A stretch of DNA of 64,000 nt from Cyrtodaria siliqua. Lineage: Eukaryota > Mollusca > Bivalvia > Adapedonta > Hiatellidae. Under the pieces are notes generated by a model. It was not told the origin of the DNA. It was given only the letters and a program-made list of their open reading frames with translations, and made no database searches. A program made the position numbers and the translations under genes. The DNA lies in assembly GCA_037043455.1 (NCBI GenBank), contig JAWPHD010008258.1, positions 53,438 through 117,437 on the forward strand, read 5' to 3'. Positions 44,204 through 56,800 of this stretch are shown here, piece after piece. The stretch's first letter is position 1. Each line of letters starts with the position of its first letter.

Positions 44204-44204
44204 C
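44144..44204 (-). promoter_or_regulatory. -1 ribosomal frameshift signal between gag and pol
   Basis: The heptamer GGGAAAC (44198-44204) sits in the gag frame as G GGA AAC, exactly the X XXY YYZ arrangement. Six bases later a stem can form between 44182-44191 and 44160-44171 (bulged). Its loop contains TAGGCC (44174-44179), which is complementary to GGCCTA downstream (44144-44149), giving an H-type pseudoknot. The pol frame is the -1 frame and is open from this point. Gag terminates seven codons after the site. Confidence 0.75.
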
Positions 44205-45583
44205 TGTACTGGTGATGATTGCGTCACTGCTTGTCTGTTTTGTTGGGGTCCGTTTGATGGGCGGAATTGATTATTTTGTTGCCGTTTTCTTGGACAGTCT
44301 CTATACAGGTGGTCAGGTGAGTTACACGCAAAACATCGTCGGGAACTTTGATCTGGTTTACCGGAATTAGCATGGCGAGCTAGAGAAACACTCTCGAGTC
44401 TCTCTAACCTGGAATCCAATTTCTGTAACAGACTAGAAATTCCTGGGTCAACCCCGGTGGTATCAATGACTCGCACGTTACCTCTGGGAGGTTTATTATT
44501 GTCCCCCATGATGGCTTCATACCGCTCTAATACTTCAGCTGCATCTAAGATTGTCGTACATTCATTGTCCATGCAGCGGCATTTCATGTCGATAGGAATG
44601 ATTTTGTACAACTGATTAAGGGCTATGGCATATTGAGCCTTACTATCCAACTGACAATATGCCTTCTTAGCCAGCTGCCGAATGTGGTCACATAAAGCCG
44701 TGATACTTTCATTTGGTTTACGCTGCCGATTTTCTAACAGGTTAAGCCATTTACTTGCATGTGTGCTGCTACCAAACCTTTGGCGCATTTTACTGACCAG
44801 GGTGTGATAATCACGTCTCTCATATTGGTCTAAACTCATGTAAAAGGCACGGGCTTGACCTCTCAAGCTGGTGGCAAGAAACAATACTCTGTTTCGAGTG
44901 TCCCAATGACAAAGCTCGGCACAGTCTTCAAAGTGGGAATGGTATTCTTCCCAACTTTCGTTTCCCGAATAAGGCTCTGGTTTTAAGCTTGGCATTGACC
45001 CATGATGGTGTGAGTTTCGTCTATTTGGCGGAAGGGGTGGATCAACTCTATGGTCATCTGCAGTTGGATGTTGGGAATGGTACTCGCGGTAACCATGGTA
45101 GCCAGGTGAAAATGATGTATCATTGTCACAAGATAGGTTGCTTTGGTTCTGATCGTATCGGTAACTATGGTATTGGTGTCTCCCTGGGTACGGAGATCGG
45201 TGTCTACCTGGGTACGGAGACGGACTTCTGTGGTAATGTCTCATCATCGGCTGTCTATGGTAACTAGACGATCGATGCCTTCTACGGGGTCGACGGTGAC
45301 GGTCAGTGGATCGATCACTTAAATACATGCAATCATGCTCGCTATCGGACAGATGGTCAACTGGTTTACTTTGCCTATTTGGAATATAGACCTCTCTTCT
45401 GGGTGGGGTTTGAGCTCTCTCAGGGTTAGGCGGAAGGTCTGGTGGATTGTTACGGGCATTGTTAGATGCACGCTCCGGGTCCTGTTCTTGATCTTGGGGT
45501 CTTTCATTTTCACTCTCAGACTGGGCAGTGTCATTTTCAGTTATAATATTAAATTCAATATCAGAATCGGAATTATTCGCCAT
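44177..45583 (-). CDS. gag: Gypsy Gag
   Basis: The start is the ATG at 45583 in a good context (CACAATGGCG). The frame is open 30 bases further upstream but without an ATG. The 468 residues comprise an acidic and then arginine/histidine-rich N-terminal half (RRPRRRHRSS, HYHRSPSPYPGRHRSPYPGR), a retrotransposon Gag domain (YHSHFEDCAELCHWDTR to MRQRFGS), and a CCHC zinc knuckle (CFACNSPDHLYRDC) about 50 residues before the C-terminus. Gag forms the particle and binds RNA. There is no internal stop, so this part of the element is intact. Confidence 0.95.
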   Translation of the reverse strand: MANNSDSDIEFNIITENDTAQSESENERPQDQEQDPERASNNARNNPPDLPPNPERAQTPPRREVYIPNRQSKPVDHLSDSEHDCMYLSDRSTDRHRRPRRRHRSSSYHRQPMMRHYHRSPSPYPGRHRSPYPGRHQYHSYRYDQNQSNLSCDNDTSFSPGYHGYREYHSQHPTADDHRVDPPLPPNRRNSHHHGSMPSLKPEPYSGNESWEEYHSHFEDCAELCHWDTRNRVLFLATSLRGQARAFYMSLDQYERRDYHTLVSKMRQRFGSSTHASKWLNLLENRQRKPNESITALCDHIRQLAKKAYCQLDSKAQYAIALNQLYKIIPIDMKCRCMDNECTTILDAAEVLERYEAIMGDNNKPPRGNVRVIDTTGVDPGISSLLQKLDSRLERLESVSLARHANSGKPDQSSRRCFACNSPDHLYRDCPRKRQQNNQFRPSNGPQQNRQAVTQSSPVQGNEQMSTQ

Positions 45584-45740
45584 TGTGATCAATTCAAATT
45601 TTACACTAAACAAATGGTACTGTCCCTTTAATTAGTCAAATATCGGAATTTGTATTGTAATTCTTTTATTATGCCCTGCAATTCATTTTCTTTGAACATG
45701 TTATTTCAGTGTCGTTCGTTATATCTTCCGGCACAAAGAC

Positions 45741-45758
45741 ATCCCACTTCTGACACCA
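45741..45758 (-). promoter_or_regulatory. Primer-binding site for tRNA-Leu
   Basis: On the minus strand TGGTGTCAGAAGTGGGAT lies four bases after the 5' LTR. It is complementary over 18 nt to the 3' end (including CCA) of animal tRNA-Leu(CAA), which ends ATCCCACTTCTGACA-CCA (known from memory). Confidence 0.85.
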
Positions 45759-45762
45759 AAAT

Positions 45763-46957
45763 TGTAATGACCGGCGGCTTTTTCATAATAACATGAAGTC
45801 AACATAAAGTAACATATTTATTATTTAACTAGATCTAGTGTTCAAAGTATTTAAACAATATTACCTGAACTTTTTGTAGTCAGCTCTTAATTAATACAAG
45901 AGCAAAATAACCGATATTTCAATAAAATGGCGGTATTTTATCTCTATACTGTATAGATACGGCGAAAACGACCCAAGAGTAAATCAGTACTTATTTCGGC
46001 GGACGAGAATAAATAAATAGAAATCAAAAGTGACCTTTAAGACCAGATTTTAAATAACCACAGAATTTCAGATAACCACAGGCTTCTAAATAACCTGCCA
46101 CAGGTATAATATCACCAGTCACCTGAAGACCGCATTTCAAATAAACCCGCCAAAGGAACCTCTGAGAGAACTGACTTTTGATTGACAGACGCGCTGTATA
46201 TACCCTTGGGTCATGATCACGTGATCCAAACTGACAAATGATTGACGGTCCGGTGGTGGAGGTATGTCTGAATGATCCAATCGAAATAATCTAGTCCACC
46301 GGTAGCCAATGAAATTGGAGACCGGTGACCAGGCAAAGATTCAGACTCACCGGGCCTCAACAGACCATCGATCACAGTTATTTGCCAATAAGTAAGTAAA
46401 ACATGTTTTAACATGTTTCAGACGTACATGAATACATTCCTTGTTGAATTACGAAAAGAATGATATAAGTTTTATACTGAACTGTGACTTATTTATCACA
46501 AACATCGTAGAAAAATACTTTGAAGTGAGCAGGCTAAACCTACGCTATGGAACTGGGCTACTGTGACCAAAGTGCGGAGATTATTTTATAACTAAGCATT
46601 TAAACAATGAATAATATCAACTAGGTTGCAAAGTTACATCATTACTATAACAGGAATTGGTGGTATTAAACCAGATTAATTTATAGAGCGATAAATTACT
46701 ACCAGACCTTTACCGGTGCCAACAACAACAATAAACATGGCCGCCTCCAGTAAGATTGTCAGTTGCTAATGTGGAAATCTATCAAATAATGCGGTTTAAG
46801 TGCATTTTAAGAAATGAAGATGATACTTCCTGAACACACCAAGGTGTATGTTATGTAAGTGAACAGTATATTTACGTTTATAATAAATAGTAAAGGAATC
46901 ACATTGTAATATGGTACCGAGATCTAAATGTAAACAATGATGCCCCCAAGTCTTACA
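45763..46957 (-). repeat. 5' LTR of the Gypsy element
   Basis: This LTR is 1195 bp, the same length as the 3' LTR. The presumed promoter has a TATATA box (46197-46202), preceded on the coding strand by the 12-bp palindrome GATCACGTGATC (46215-46226), which contains an E-box CACGTG. Transcription should run toward lower coordinates. Confidence 0.95.
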
Positions 46958-49900
46958 TTATCCAGTAGGTGTAGTAGACAATTCATACATATATATCCCA
47001 GTAGGTGTAGTAGTCAATTCATACAGATATATCCCAGTAGGTGTAGTAGACAATTCATACAGATATATCCAGTAGGTGTAGTAGACAATTCATACAGATA
47101 TATCCAAGTTGGTGTAGTAGACAATTAATACAGATATATCTAGTAGGTGTAGTAGACAATTCAAACTGCAGATATATACAGTAGGTGTAGTAGACAATTA
47201 ATACAGATATATCCAGTAGGTGTAGTAGACAATGCATACAGATATATCCAGTAGGTGTAGTAGACAATTAATACAGATATATCCAGTAGGTGTAGTAGAC
47301 AATTAATACTGCAGATATATCCAGTAGGTGTAGTAGACAATTAATACAGATATATCCCAGTAGGTGTAGTAGACAATTCATACTGCAGATATATCCAGTA
47401 GGTGTAGTAGACAATTCATACAGATATAACCAGTAGGTGTAGTAGACAATTCATACAGATATATCCAGTAGGTGTAGTAGACAATTCATACAGATATAAC
47501 CAGTAGGTTTAGTAGACAATTCAAACAGATATATCCAGTAGTTGTAGTAGACAATTAATACAGATATATCCAGTAGGTGTAGTATACAATTAATACTGCA
47601 GATATATCCAGTAGGTGTAGTAGACAATTAATACAGATATATCCAGTAGGTGTAGTAGACAATTCATACTGCAGATATATCCAGTAGGTGTAGTAGACAA
47701 TTAATACAGATATATCCCAGTAGGTGTAGTAGACAATTCATACTGATATATCCAGTAGGTGTAGTAGACAATTGATACAGATATATCCCAGTAAAACATA
47801 TCTGGCAGTAGGTGTAGTAGACAATTCATACAGATATATCCCAGTAAAATATCACTGGCAGTAGGTGTAGTAAACAATTCATACAGATATATCCGGTAGG
47901 TGTAGTAGACAATTAATACAGATATATCCAGTAGGTTGATTAGACAATTAATACTGCAGATATATCCAATAGGTGTAGTAGACAATTAATACAGATATAT
48001 CCAGTAGGTGTAGTAGACAATTCATACTGCAGATATATCCAGTAGATGGAGTAGACAATTAACAAAGATATATCCCAGTAGGTGTAGTAGACAATTCATA
48101 CAGATATATCCAGTAGGTGTAGTAGACAATTATACAGATATATCCCAGTAAAATATCACTGGCAGTAGGTGTAGTAGACAATTCATACAGATATATCCCA
48201 GTAAAATATCACTGGCAGTAGGTGTAGTAGACAATTAATACAGATATATCCCAGTAAGTGTAGTAGACAATTCTTACAGATATATCCAGTAGGTGTAGTA
48301 GACAATTCATACAGATATATCCCAGTAGGTGTAGTAGACAATTAATACAGATATATCCAGTAGGTTTAGTAGACAACTAATACAGATATATCTAGTAGGT
48401 GTAGTAGACAATTCATACATATATATCCCAGTAGGTGTAGTAGACAATTAATACAGATATATCCAGTAGGTGTAGTAGACCATTCATATTGCAGATATAT
48501 CCAGTATGTGTAGTAGACAATTCATACAGATATATCCAGTAGGTGTAGTAGACAATTCATACATATATATCCCAGTAGGTGTAGTAGACAATTAATACAG
48601 ATATATCCAGTAGGTGTAGTAGACAATTAATACTGCAGATATATCCAGTAGGTGTAGTAGACAATTAATACAGATATATCCCAGTGGGTGTAGTAGACAG
48701 TTCATACTGCAGATATATCCAGTAGGTGTAGTAGACAATTCATACATATATATCCAGTAGGTGTAGTAGACAATTCATACAGATATATCCAGTAGGCGTA
48801 ATAGACAATTAACACAGATATATCCAGTAGGTGTAGTAGACAATTCATACTGCAGATATATCCAGTAGGTGTAGTAGACAATTCATACAGATATATCCAG
48901 TAGGTGTAGTAGACCATTAATACAGATATATCCAGTAGGTTGATTAGACAATTAATACTGCAGATATATCCAATAGGTGTAGTAGACAATTAATACAGAT
49001 ATATCCAGTAGGTGTAGTAGACAATTCATACTGCATATATATCCAGTAGATGGAGTAGACAATTAACAAAGATATATCCCAGTAGGTGTAGTAGACAATT
49101 CATACAGATATATCCAGTAGGTGTAGAAGACAATTTATACAGATATATCCCAGTAAAATATCACTGGCAGTAGGTGTAGTAGACAATTCATACAGATATA
49201 TCCCAGTAAAATATCACTGGCAGTAGGTGTAGTAGACAATTAATACAGATATATCCCAGTAAGTGTAGTAGACAATTCATACAGATATATCCAGTAGGTG
49301 TAGTAGAAAATTCATACAGATATATCCCAGTAGGTGTAGTAGACAATTCATACAGATATATCCAGTAGGTGTAGTAGACAATTCATACAGATATATCCCA
49401 GTAGGTGTAGTAGACAATTAATACAGATATATCCAGTAGGTTTAGTAGACAACTAATACAGATATATCTAGTAGGTGTAGTAGACAATTCATACAGATAT
49501 ATCCCAGTAGGTGTAGTAGACAATTAATACAGATATATCCAGTAGGTGTAGTAGACAATTCATATTGCAGATATATCCAGTATGTGCAGTAGACAATTCA
49601 TACAGATATATCCAGTAGGTGTAGTAGACAATTCATACATATATATCCCAGTAGGTGTAGTAGACAATTAATACAGATATATCCAGTAGGTGTAGTAGAC
49701 AATTAATACTGCAGATATATCCAGTAGATGTAGTAGACAATTAATACAGATATATCCCAGTGGGTGTAGTAGACAGTTCATACTGCAGATATATCCAGTA
49801 GGTGTAGTAGACAATTCATACAGATATATCCAGTAGGTGTAGTAGACAATTCATACAGATATATCCAGTAGGCGTAGTAGACAATTAATACAGATATATC

Positions 49901-50248
49901 CAGTAGGTGTAGTAGACAATTCATACTGCAGATATATCCAGTAGGTGTAGTAGACAATTCATACAGATATATCCAGTAGGTGTAGTAGGCAATTCATACA
50001 GATATATCCAGTAGGTGTAGTTGACAATTGATACAGATATATCCAGTAGGTGTTGTAGACAATTTATACAGATATATCCAGTAGGTGTAGTAGGCAATTA
50101 ATACAGATATATCCTGTAGGTGTAGTAGACAATTAATACTGCAGATATATCCAGTAGGTGTAGTAGACGATTTATACAGATATATCCAGTAGGTGCAGTA
50201 GACAATTCATACTGCATATATATCCAGTAGGTGTAGTAGACAATTAAA
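46958..50248. repeat. 35/36-bp satellite, segment 2
   Basis: This is the same satellite as 33948-36912, continuing across the LTR element. The 38-bp variant with TGCAGATATATCC is frequent here. A block marked by AGTAGATGGAGTAGACAATT recurs at 48041 and 49045, an offset of about 1004 bp, showing a large higher-order duplication. Confidence 0.97.
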
Positions 50249-50868
50249 GACATTTGCTGTTGTTTTCCATGCTCAGCTTTTTTGGGCGACTTCGCTTCTA
50301 AAACTAATGGATGGATTTTCCTAAAAAATTACTGGAATGTTGCTTTTGATGTCTAGTTCTATATTTCGTCTTTTTTTTTTTTTAAATTTCTTTTTTAATT
50401 TTTTTTTTTTTTATATTTAAATGCTTTATTTTTAATTTATTTTTATTGTCTTTATTTAAATAAAGGCTTATTATTAGATACATAAAATAGGGAAAATATA
50501 GCATTTTGTAAAAATTCCAACAAAATTAAAAAATTTAAGCATAATGGTACGGTTCCAAAAACCAATATTAAATCTCAATATGCATGGTGAGCTATAAATT
50601 TAAATGAATATTTTGTCTAAATATATGTTCAAATAAGTGCCTAGGAAGTTTGAACAAATTCTGTTATTAAGAACATAACAAAAAAGGAAAATATACCATT
50701 TCTATATAATTTCATACAAAACTTGGCCTTTTAGCATAGGGTTAGGGTTTCAAATTCTATTTCTAAACAAGCATGGGGACCTATCATTTTTATTGCACAT
50801 TTTGTTTTTATATATGTTAAATTATGTGCTTAGAAAGTTTAAACATTTCTGTTATTGGGAACATACAT
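50249..50868. repeat. Non-satellite insert with two diverged ~200-bp copies
   Basis: This is an AT-rich block inside the satellite. After a T-run (50372-50412), two tandem diverged copies follow, each with a TTATTA-GA-ACATA start, GGRAAATATA, a TTAGCATA/TAAGCATA segment, CAATATGCATGG or AAGCATGGGG, and a TATATGTT-AAAT end. No terminal repeats or coding regions were seen. Confidence 0.6.
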
Positions 50869-53800
50869 AGGTGTAGTAGACAATTAATACAGATATATCC
50901 AGTAGGTGTAGTAGACAGTTAATAGTGCAAATATATCCAGTAGGTGTAGTAGACAATTAATACAGATATATCCCAGTAGGTGTAGTAGACAATTCATACT
51001 GCAGATATATCCAGTAGGTGTAGTAGACAATTCATACAGATATATCCAGTAGGTGTAGTAGACAATTAATACAGATATATCCAGTAGGTGTAGTAGACAA
51101 TTCATACTGCAGATATATCCAGTAGGTGTAGTAGACAATTAATACAGATATATCCCAGTAGGTGTAGTAGACAATTCATACTGCAGATATATCCAGTAGG
51201 TGTAGTAGACAATTCATACAGATATATCCAGTAGGTGTAGTAGACAATTAATACGGATATATCCAGTAGGTGTAGTAGACAATTCATACAGTTATATCCA
51301 GTAGGTGTAATAGACAATTCATACTGCAGATATATCTTGTAGGTGTAGTAGACAATTCATACAGATATATCCAGTATGTGTAGTAGACAGTTCATACAGA
51401 TATATCCCAGTAGGTGTAGTGGACAATTCATACAGATATATCCAGTAGGTGTAGTAGACAATTTATACAGATATATCCCAGTAAAATATCACTGGCAGTA
51501 GGTGTAGTAGACAATTCATACTGATATATCCAGTTGCTGTAATAGACAATTTATACAGATATATCCCAGTAAATTATCACTGGCAGTAGGTGTAGTAGAC
51601 AATTCATACAGATATATCCAGTAGGTGTAGTAGACAATTCATACTGCAGATATATCCAGTAGGTGTAGTTAGACAATTAATACAGATATATCCAGTAGGT
51701 GTAGTAGACAATTCATACTGCAGATATATCCAGTAGGTGTAGTAGACAATTCATACAGATATATCCAGTAGGTGTAGTAGACAATTCATACATATATATC
51801 CAGTAGGTGCAGTAGACAATTAATACAGATATATCCAGTAGGTGTAGTAGGCAATTCATACTGCAGATATATCCAGTAGGTGTTGTAGACAATCAATACG
51901 GATATATCTAGTAGGTGTAGTAGGCAATTCATACAGATATATCCAGTAGGTGTAGTTGACAATTCATACTGCAGATATATCCAGTAGGTGTAGTAGACAA
52001 TTCATACAGATATAGCCAGTAGGTGTAGTAGACAATTCATACATATATCCCAGTAGGTGTAGTAGACAATTACTACAGATATATCCCAGTAGGTGTAGTA
52101 GACAATTCATACTGCAGATATATCCAGTAGGTGTAGTAGACAATTAATACAGATATATCCAGGAGGTATAGTAGAGAATTAATACAGATATATCCCAGTA
52201 AAATATCACTGGCAGTAGGTGTAGTAGACAATTCATACAGATATATCCAGTAAGTGTAGTAGACAATTAATACAGATATATCTCAGTAAATTATCACTGG
52301 CAGTAGGTGTAGTAGAAAATTAATACAGATATATCCCAGTAAAATATCACTGGCAGTCGGTGTAGTAGACAATTCAAACAGATATATCCCAGTAAAATAT
52401 CACTGGCAGAAGGTGTAGTAGACAATTAATACAGATATATCCAGTAGGTGTAGTAGACAATTAATACAGATATATCCAGTTGGTGTAGTAGACAATTAAT
52501 ACATATATATCCAGTAGGTGTAGTAGACAATTAATACAGATATATCCCAGTAGGTGTAGTAGACAATCAATACATATATATCCAGTAGGTGTAGTAGACA
52601 ATTAATACAGATATATCTCAGTAGGTGTAGTAAAAAATTAATACAGATATATCCAGTAGGTGTAGTATTCATACTGCAGATATATCCAGAAGGTGTAGTA
52701 GACAATTAATACAGATATATCCAATAGGTGTAGTAGACAATTCCTACAGATATATCCCAGTAGGTGTAGTAGACAATTAATACAGATAAATTCCAGTAAA
52801 ATATCACTGGCAGTAGTTGTAGTAGACATATCCAGTAGGTAAAGTAGACAATTAATGCAGATATATCCCTGTAGGTGTAGTAGACAATTAATACAGATAT
52901 ATCCAGTAGGTGTAGTAGACAATTCATACAGATATATCCAGTAGGTGTAGTAGACAATAAATACAGATATATTCTAGTAGGTGTAGTAGACAATTAATAC
53001 AGATATACACCCAGTAGGTGTAGTAGACAATTAATACAGATATATTCCAGTAGGTGTAGTAGACAATTAATACAGATATATCCAGTAGGTGTAGTAGACA
53101 ATTCATACAGATATATCCAGTAGGTGTAGTAGACAATTACTACAGATATATCCCAATAGGTTTAGTAGACAATTAATACAGATATATCCCAGTAGGTGTA
53201 TTAGATAATTCCTACAGATATATCCCAGTAGGTGTAGTAGACAATTAATACAGACATATCCCAGTAAAATATCAATGGCAGTAGGTGTAGTAGACAATTC
53301 ATAATGCAGATAAAACCAGTATGTATAGTAGACAATTAATATAGATTGATCCAATAGGTGTAGTAGACAATAAATACAGATATATCCAGTAGGTGTAGTA
53401 GACAATTAATAAAGATATATCCCAGTAGGTGTAGGAGACAATTAATACAGATATATACCAGTAGGTGTAGTAGACAATTCATACTGCAGATATATCCCAG
53501 TAGGTGTAGTAGACAATTAATACAGATATATCCAGTAGGTGTAGTAGACAATTAATACAGATATATCCAGTAGGTGTAGTAGACAATTAATAGAGATATA
53601 TCCCAGTAGGTATAGTATATGATTACTACATATATATTCCAGTACAATATCACAGGCAGTAGTTGTAGTAAACATATCCAATAGGTACAGGAGACAATTA
53701 ATACAGATATATCCCAGTAAAATATCACTGGCAGTAGGTGTAGTAGACAATTCATACAGATATATCCAGTAGGTGTAGTAGACAATTAATACAGATATAT

Positions 53801-56800
53801 CCCAGTAGGTGTAGTAGACAATTCATACAGATATATCCCAGTAGGTGTAGTAAACAATTAATACAGATATATCCCAGTAGGTGTAGTAGACAGTTAATAC
53901 AGATATATCCCAGTAGGTGTAGTTGACATCTCATACAGATATATCCCAGTAAAATATCACTGGCAGTAGGTGTAGTAGACAATTCATACAGATATATCCC
54001 AGTAGGTGTAGTAGACATTTCATACAGATATATCCCAGTAGGTGTAGTAGACAATTCATACAGATATATCCCAGTAGGTGTAGTAGACAATTCATACAGA
54101 TATATCTCAGTAGGTGTAGTAAACAATTAATACAGATATATCCCAGTAGGTGTAGTAGACAGTTAATACAGATATATCCCAGTAGGTGTAGTAGACAATT
54201 CATACAGATATATCCAGTAAGTGTAGTAGACAATTAATACAGATATATCCAGTAGGTGTAGTAGACAATTCATACAGATATATCCCAGTAAAATATCACT
54301 GGCAGTAGCTGGAGTAGACAATTAATACAGATATATCCCAGGAGGTGTAGTAGACAATAATACAGATATATCCCAGTATAATAATACTGGCAGTAGGTGT
54401 AGTAGACAATTCAAACAGATATATCCAGTAGATGTAGTAGACAATTAATACAGATATATTCCAACAGGTGTAGTAGACAATTAATACAGATAGATATATC
54501 CAGTAAGTGTAGTAGACAATTAATACAGATATATCCCAGTAGGTGTAGTAGACAATTAATACAGATATATCCAGTAGGTGTAGTAGATAATTAATACAGA
54601 TATATCCAGTAGGTGTAGTAGACAATTCATACAGATATATCCAGTTGGTGTAGTAGACAATTCATACAGATATATCCAGTAGGTGTAGTAGACAATTAAT
54701 ACAGATATATCCCAGTAGGTGTAGTAGGCAATTAATACAGATATATCCAGTAGGTGTAGTAGACAATTAATACAGATATATCCAGTTGGTGTAGTAGACA
54801 ATTAATACATATATATCCAGTAGGTGTAGTAGACAATTAATACAGATATATCCCAGTAGGTGTAGTAGACAATCAATACATATATATCCAGAAGGTGTAG
54901 TAGACAATTAATACAGATATATCTCAGTAGGTGTAGTAAAAAATTAATACAGATATATCCAGTAGATGTAGTAGACAATTCATACTGCAGATATATCCAG
55001 TAGGTGTAGTAGACAATTAATACAGATATATCCAATAGGTGTAGTAGACAATTAATACAGATATATCCCAGTAGGTGTAGTAGACAATTAATACAGATAT
55101 ATCCCACTAAAATATCACTGGCAGTAGGTGTAGTAGACATATCCAGTAGGTGTAGTAGACAACTAATACAGATATATCCCTGTAAAATATCACTGGAAGT
55201 AGGTGTAGTAGACAATTCATACAGATATATCCAGTAGGTGTAGTAGACAATTCATACAGATATATCCCAGTTGGTGTAGTAGACAATTCATACTGCAGAT
55301 ATATCCAGTAGGTGTAGTAGACAATTCATACAGATATATCCAGTAGGTGTAGTAGACAATTAATACAGATATATCCCAGTAGGTGTAGTAGACAATTCAT
55401 ACTGCAGATATATCCAGTAGGTGTAGTAGACAATTCATACAGATATATCCAGTAGGTATAGTAGACAATTAATACAGATATATCCAGTAGGTGTAGTAGA
55501 CAATTCATACTGCAGATATATCCAGTAGGTGTAGTAGAGAATTAATACAGATATATCCAGTAGGTGCAGTAGACAATTAATACAGATATATCCCGGTAAA
55601 ATATCACTAGCAATAGGTGTAGTAGACATATCCAGTAGGTGTAGGTGTAGTAGACATATCCAGTAGGTGTAGTAGACAATTAATACGGATATATCTGAGT
55701 GAAATATCACTGGCCGTAGGTGTAGTAGACATATCCAGTATGTGTAGTTGTAGTAGACATATCCAGTAGGTGTAGTAGACAATTAATACAGATATATCCC
55801 TGTAAAATATCACTGGCAGTATGTGTAGTAGACAATTCATACAGATATATCCAGTGGGTGTAGTAGACAATTCATACTGCAGATATATCCAGTAGGTGTA
55901 GTAGACAATACAGATATATCCAGTAGGTGTAGTAGACAATTCATACAGATATATCCCAGTAGGTGTAGTAGACAAATAATACAGATTTATCCCAGTAAAA
56001 TATCACTGGCAGTAGGTGTAGTAGACATATCCAGTAGGTGTAGTAGACAATTAATACAGATACATCCCAGTAAAATATCACTGGCAGTAGGTGTAGTAGA
56101 CAATTCATACAGATATATCCAGTAGGTGTAGTAGACAATTAATACAGATATATCCCAGTAAAATATCACTGGCAGTAGGTGTAGTAGACAATTCATACAG
56201 ATATATCCAGTAGGTGTAGTAGACAATTAATACAGATATATCCCAGTTGGTGTAGTAGACAATTAATACATATATATCCAGTAGGTGTAGTAGAAAATTA
56301 ATACATATATATCCAGTAGGTGTAGTAGACAATTAATACAGATATATCCAGTAGGTGTAGTAGACAATTAATACAAATATATCCCAGTAGGTGTAGTAGA
56401 CAATTAATACGGATATATCCCAATAGGTGTAGTAGATAATTAATACAGATATATCCCAGTAGGTGTAGTAGACAATTAATACATATATATCCAGTAGGTG
56501 TAGTAGACAATTAATACAGATATATACAGTAGGTGTAGTAGACAATTAATACAGATATATCCCAGTAAAATATCACTGGCAGTAGGTGTAGTAGACAATT
56601 CATACAGATATATCCAGTAGGTGTAGTAGACAATTAATACAGATATATCCCAGTAGGTGTAGTAGACAATTAATATATATATTCAGTAGGTGTAGTAGAA
56701 AATTAATACATATATATCCAGTAGGTGTAGTAGACAATTAATACAGATATATCCAGTAGGTGTAGTAGACAATTAATACAAATATATCCCAGTAGGTGTA

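Larger units (their letters stand above)
36913..46957 (-). mobile_element. Ty3/Gypsy LTR retrotransposon, 10,045 bp
   Basis: The element comprises a 5' LTR (45763-46957), primer site, gag, pol in the -1 frame, two extra ORFs, a polypurine tract and a 3' LTR. The domain order protease, reverse transcriptase, RNase H, integrase is that of Ty3/Gypsy. Both outer flanks are the 35/36-bp satellite; ATAT on the left and TTAT on the right could be a 4-bp target duplication with one change. Two nonsense codons in reverse transcriptase make this copy non-autonomous as assembled. Confidence 0.95.

Noticed and set aside
45319..45631. Frames of 71-98 codons on both strands over gag
   Set aside because: They are alternate-frame shadows of the Arg/Ser-rich Gag N-terminus.
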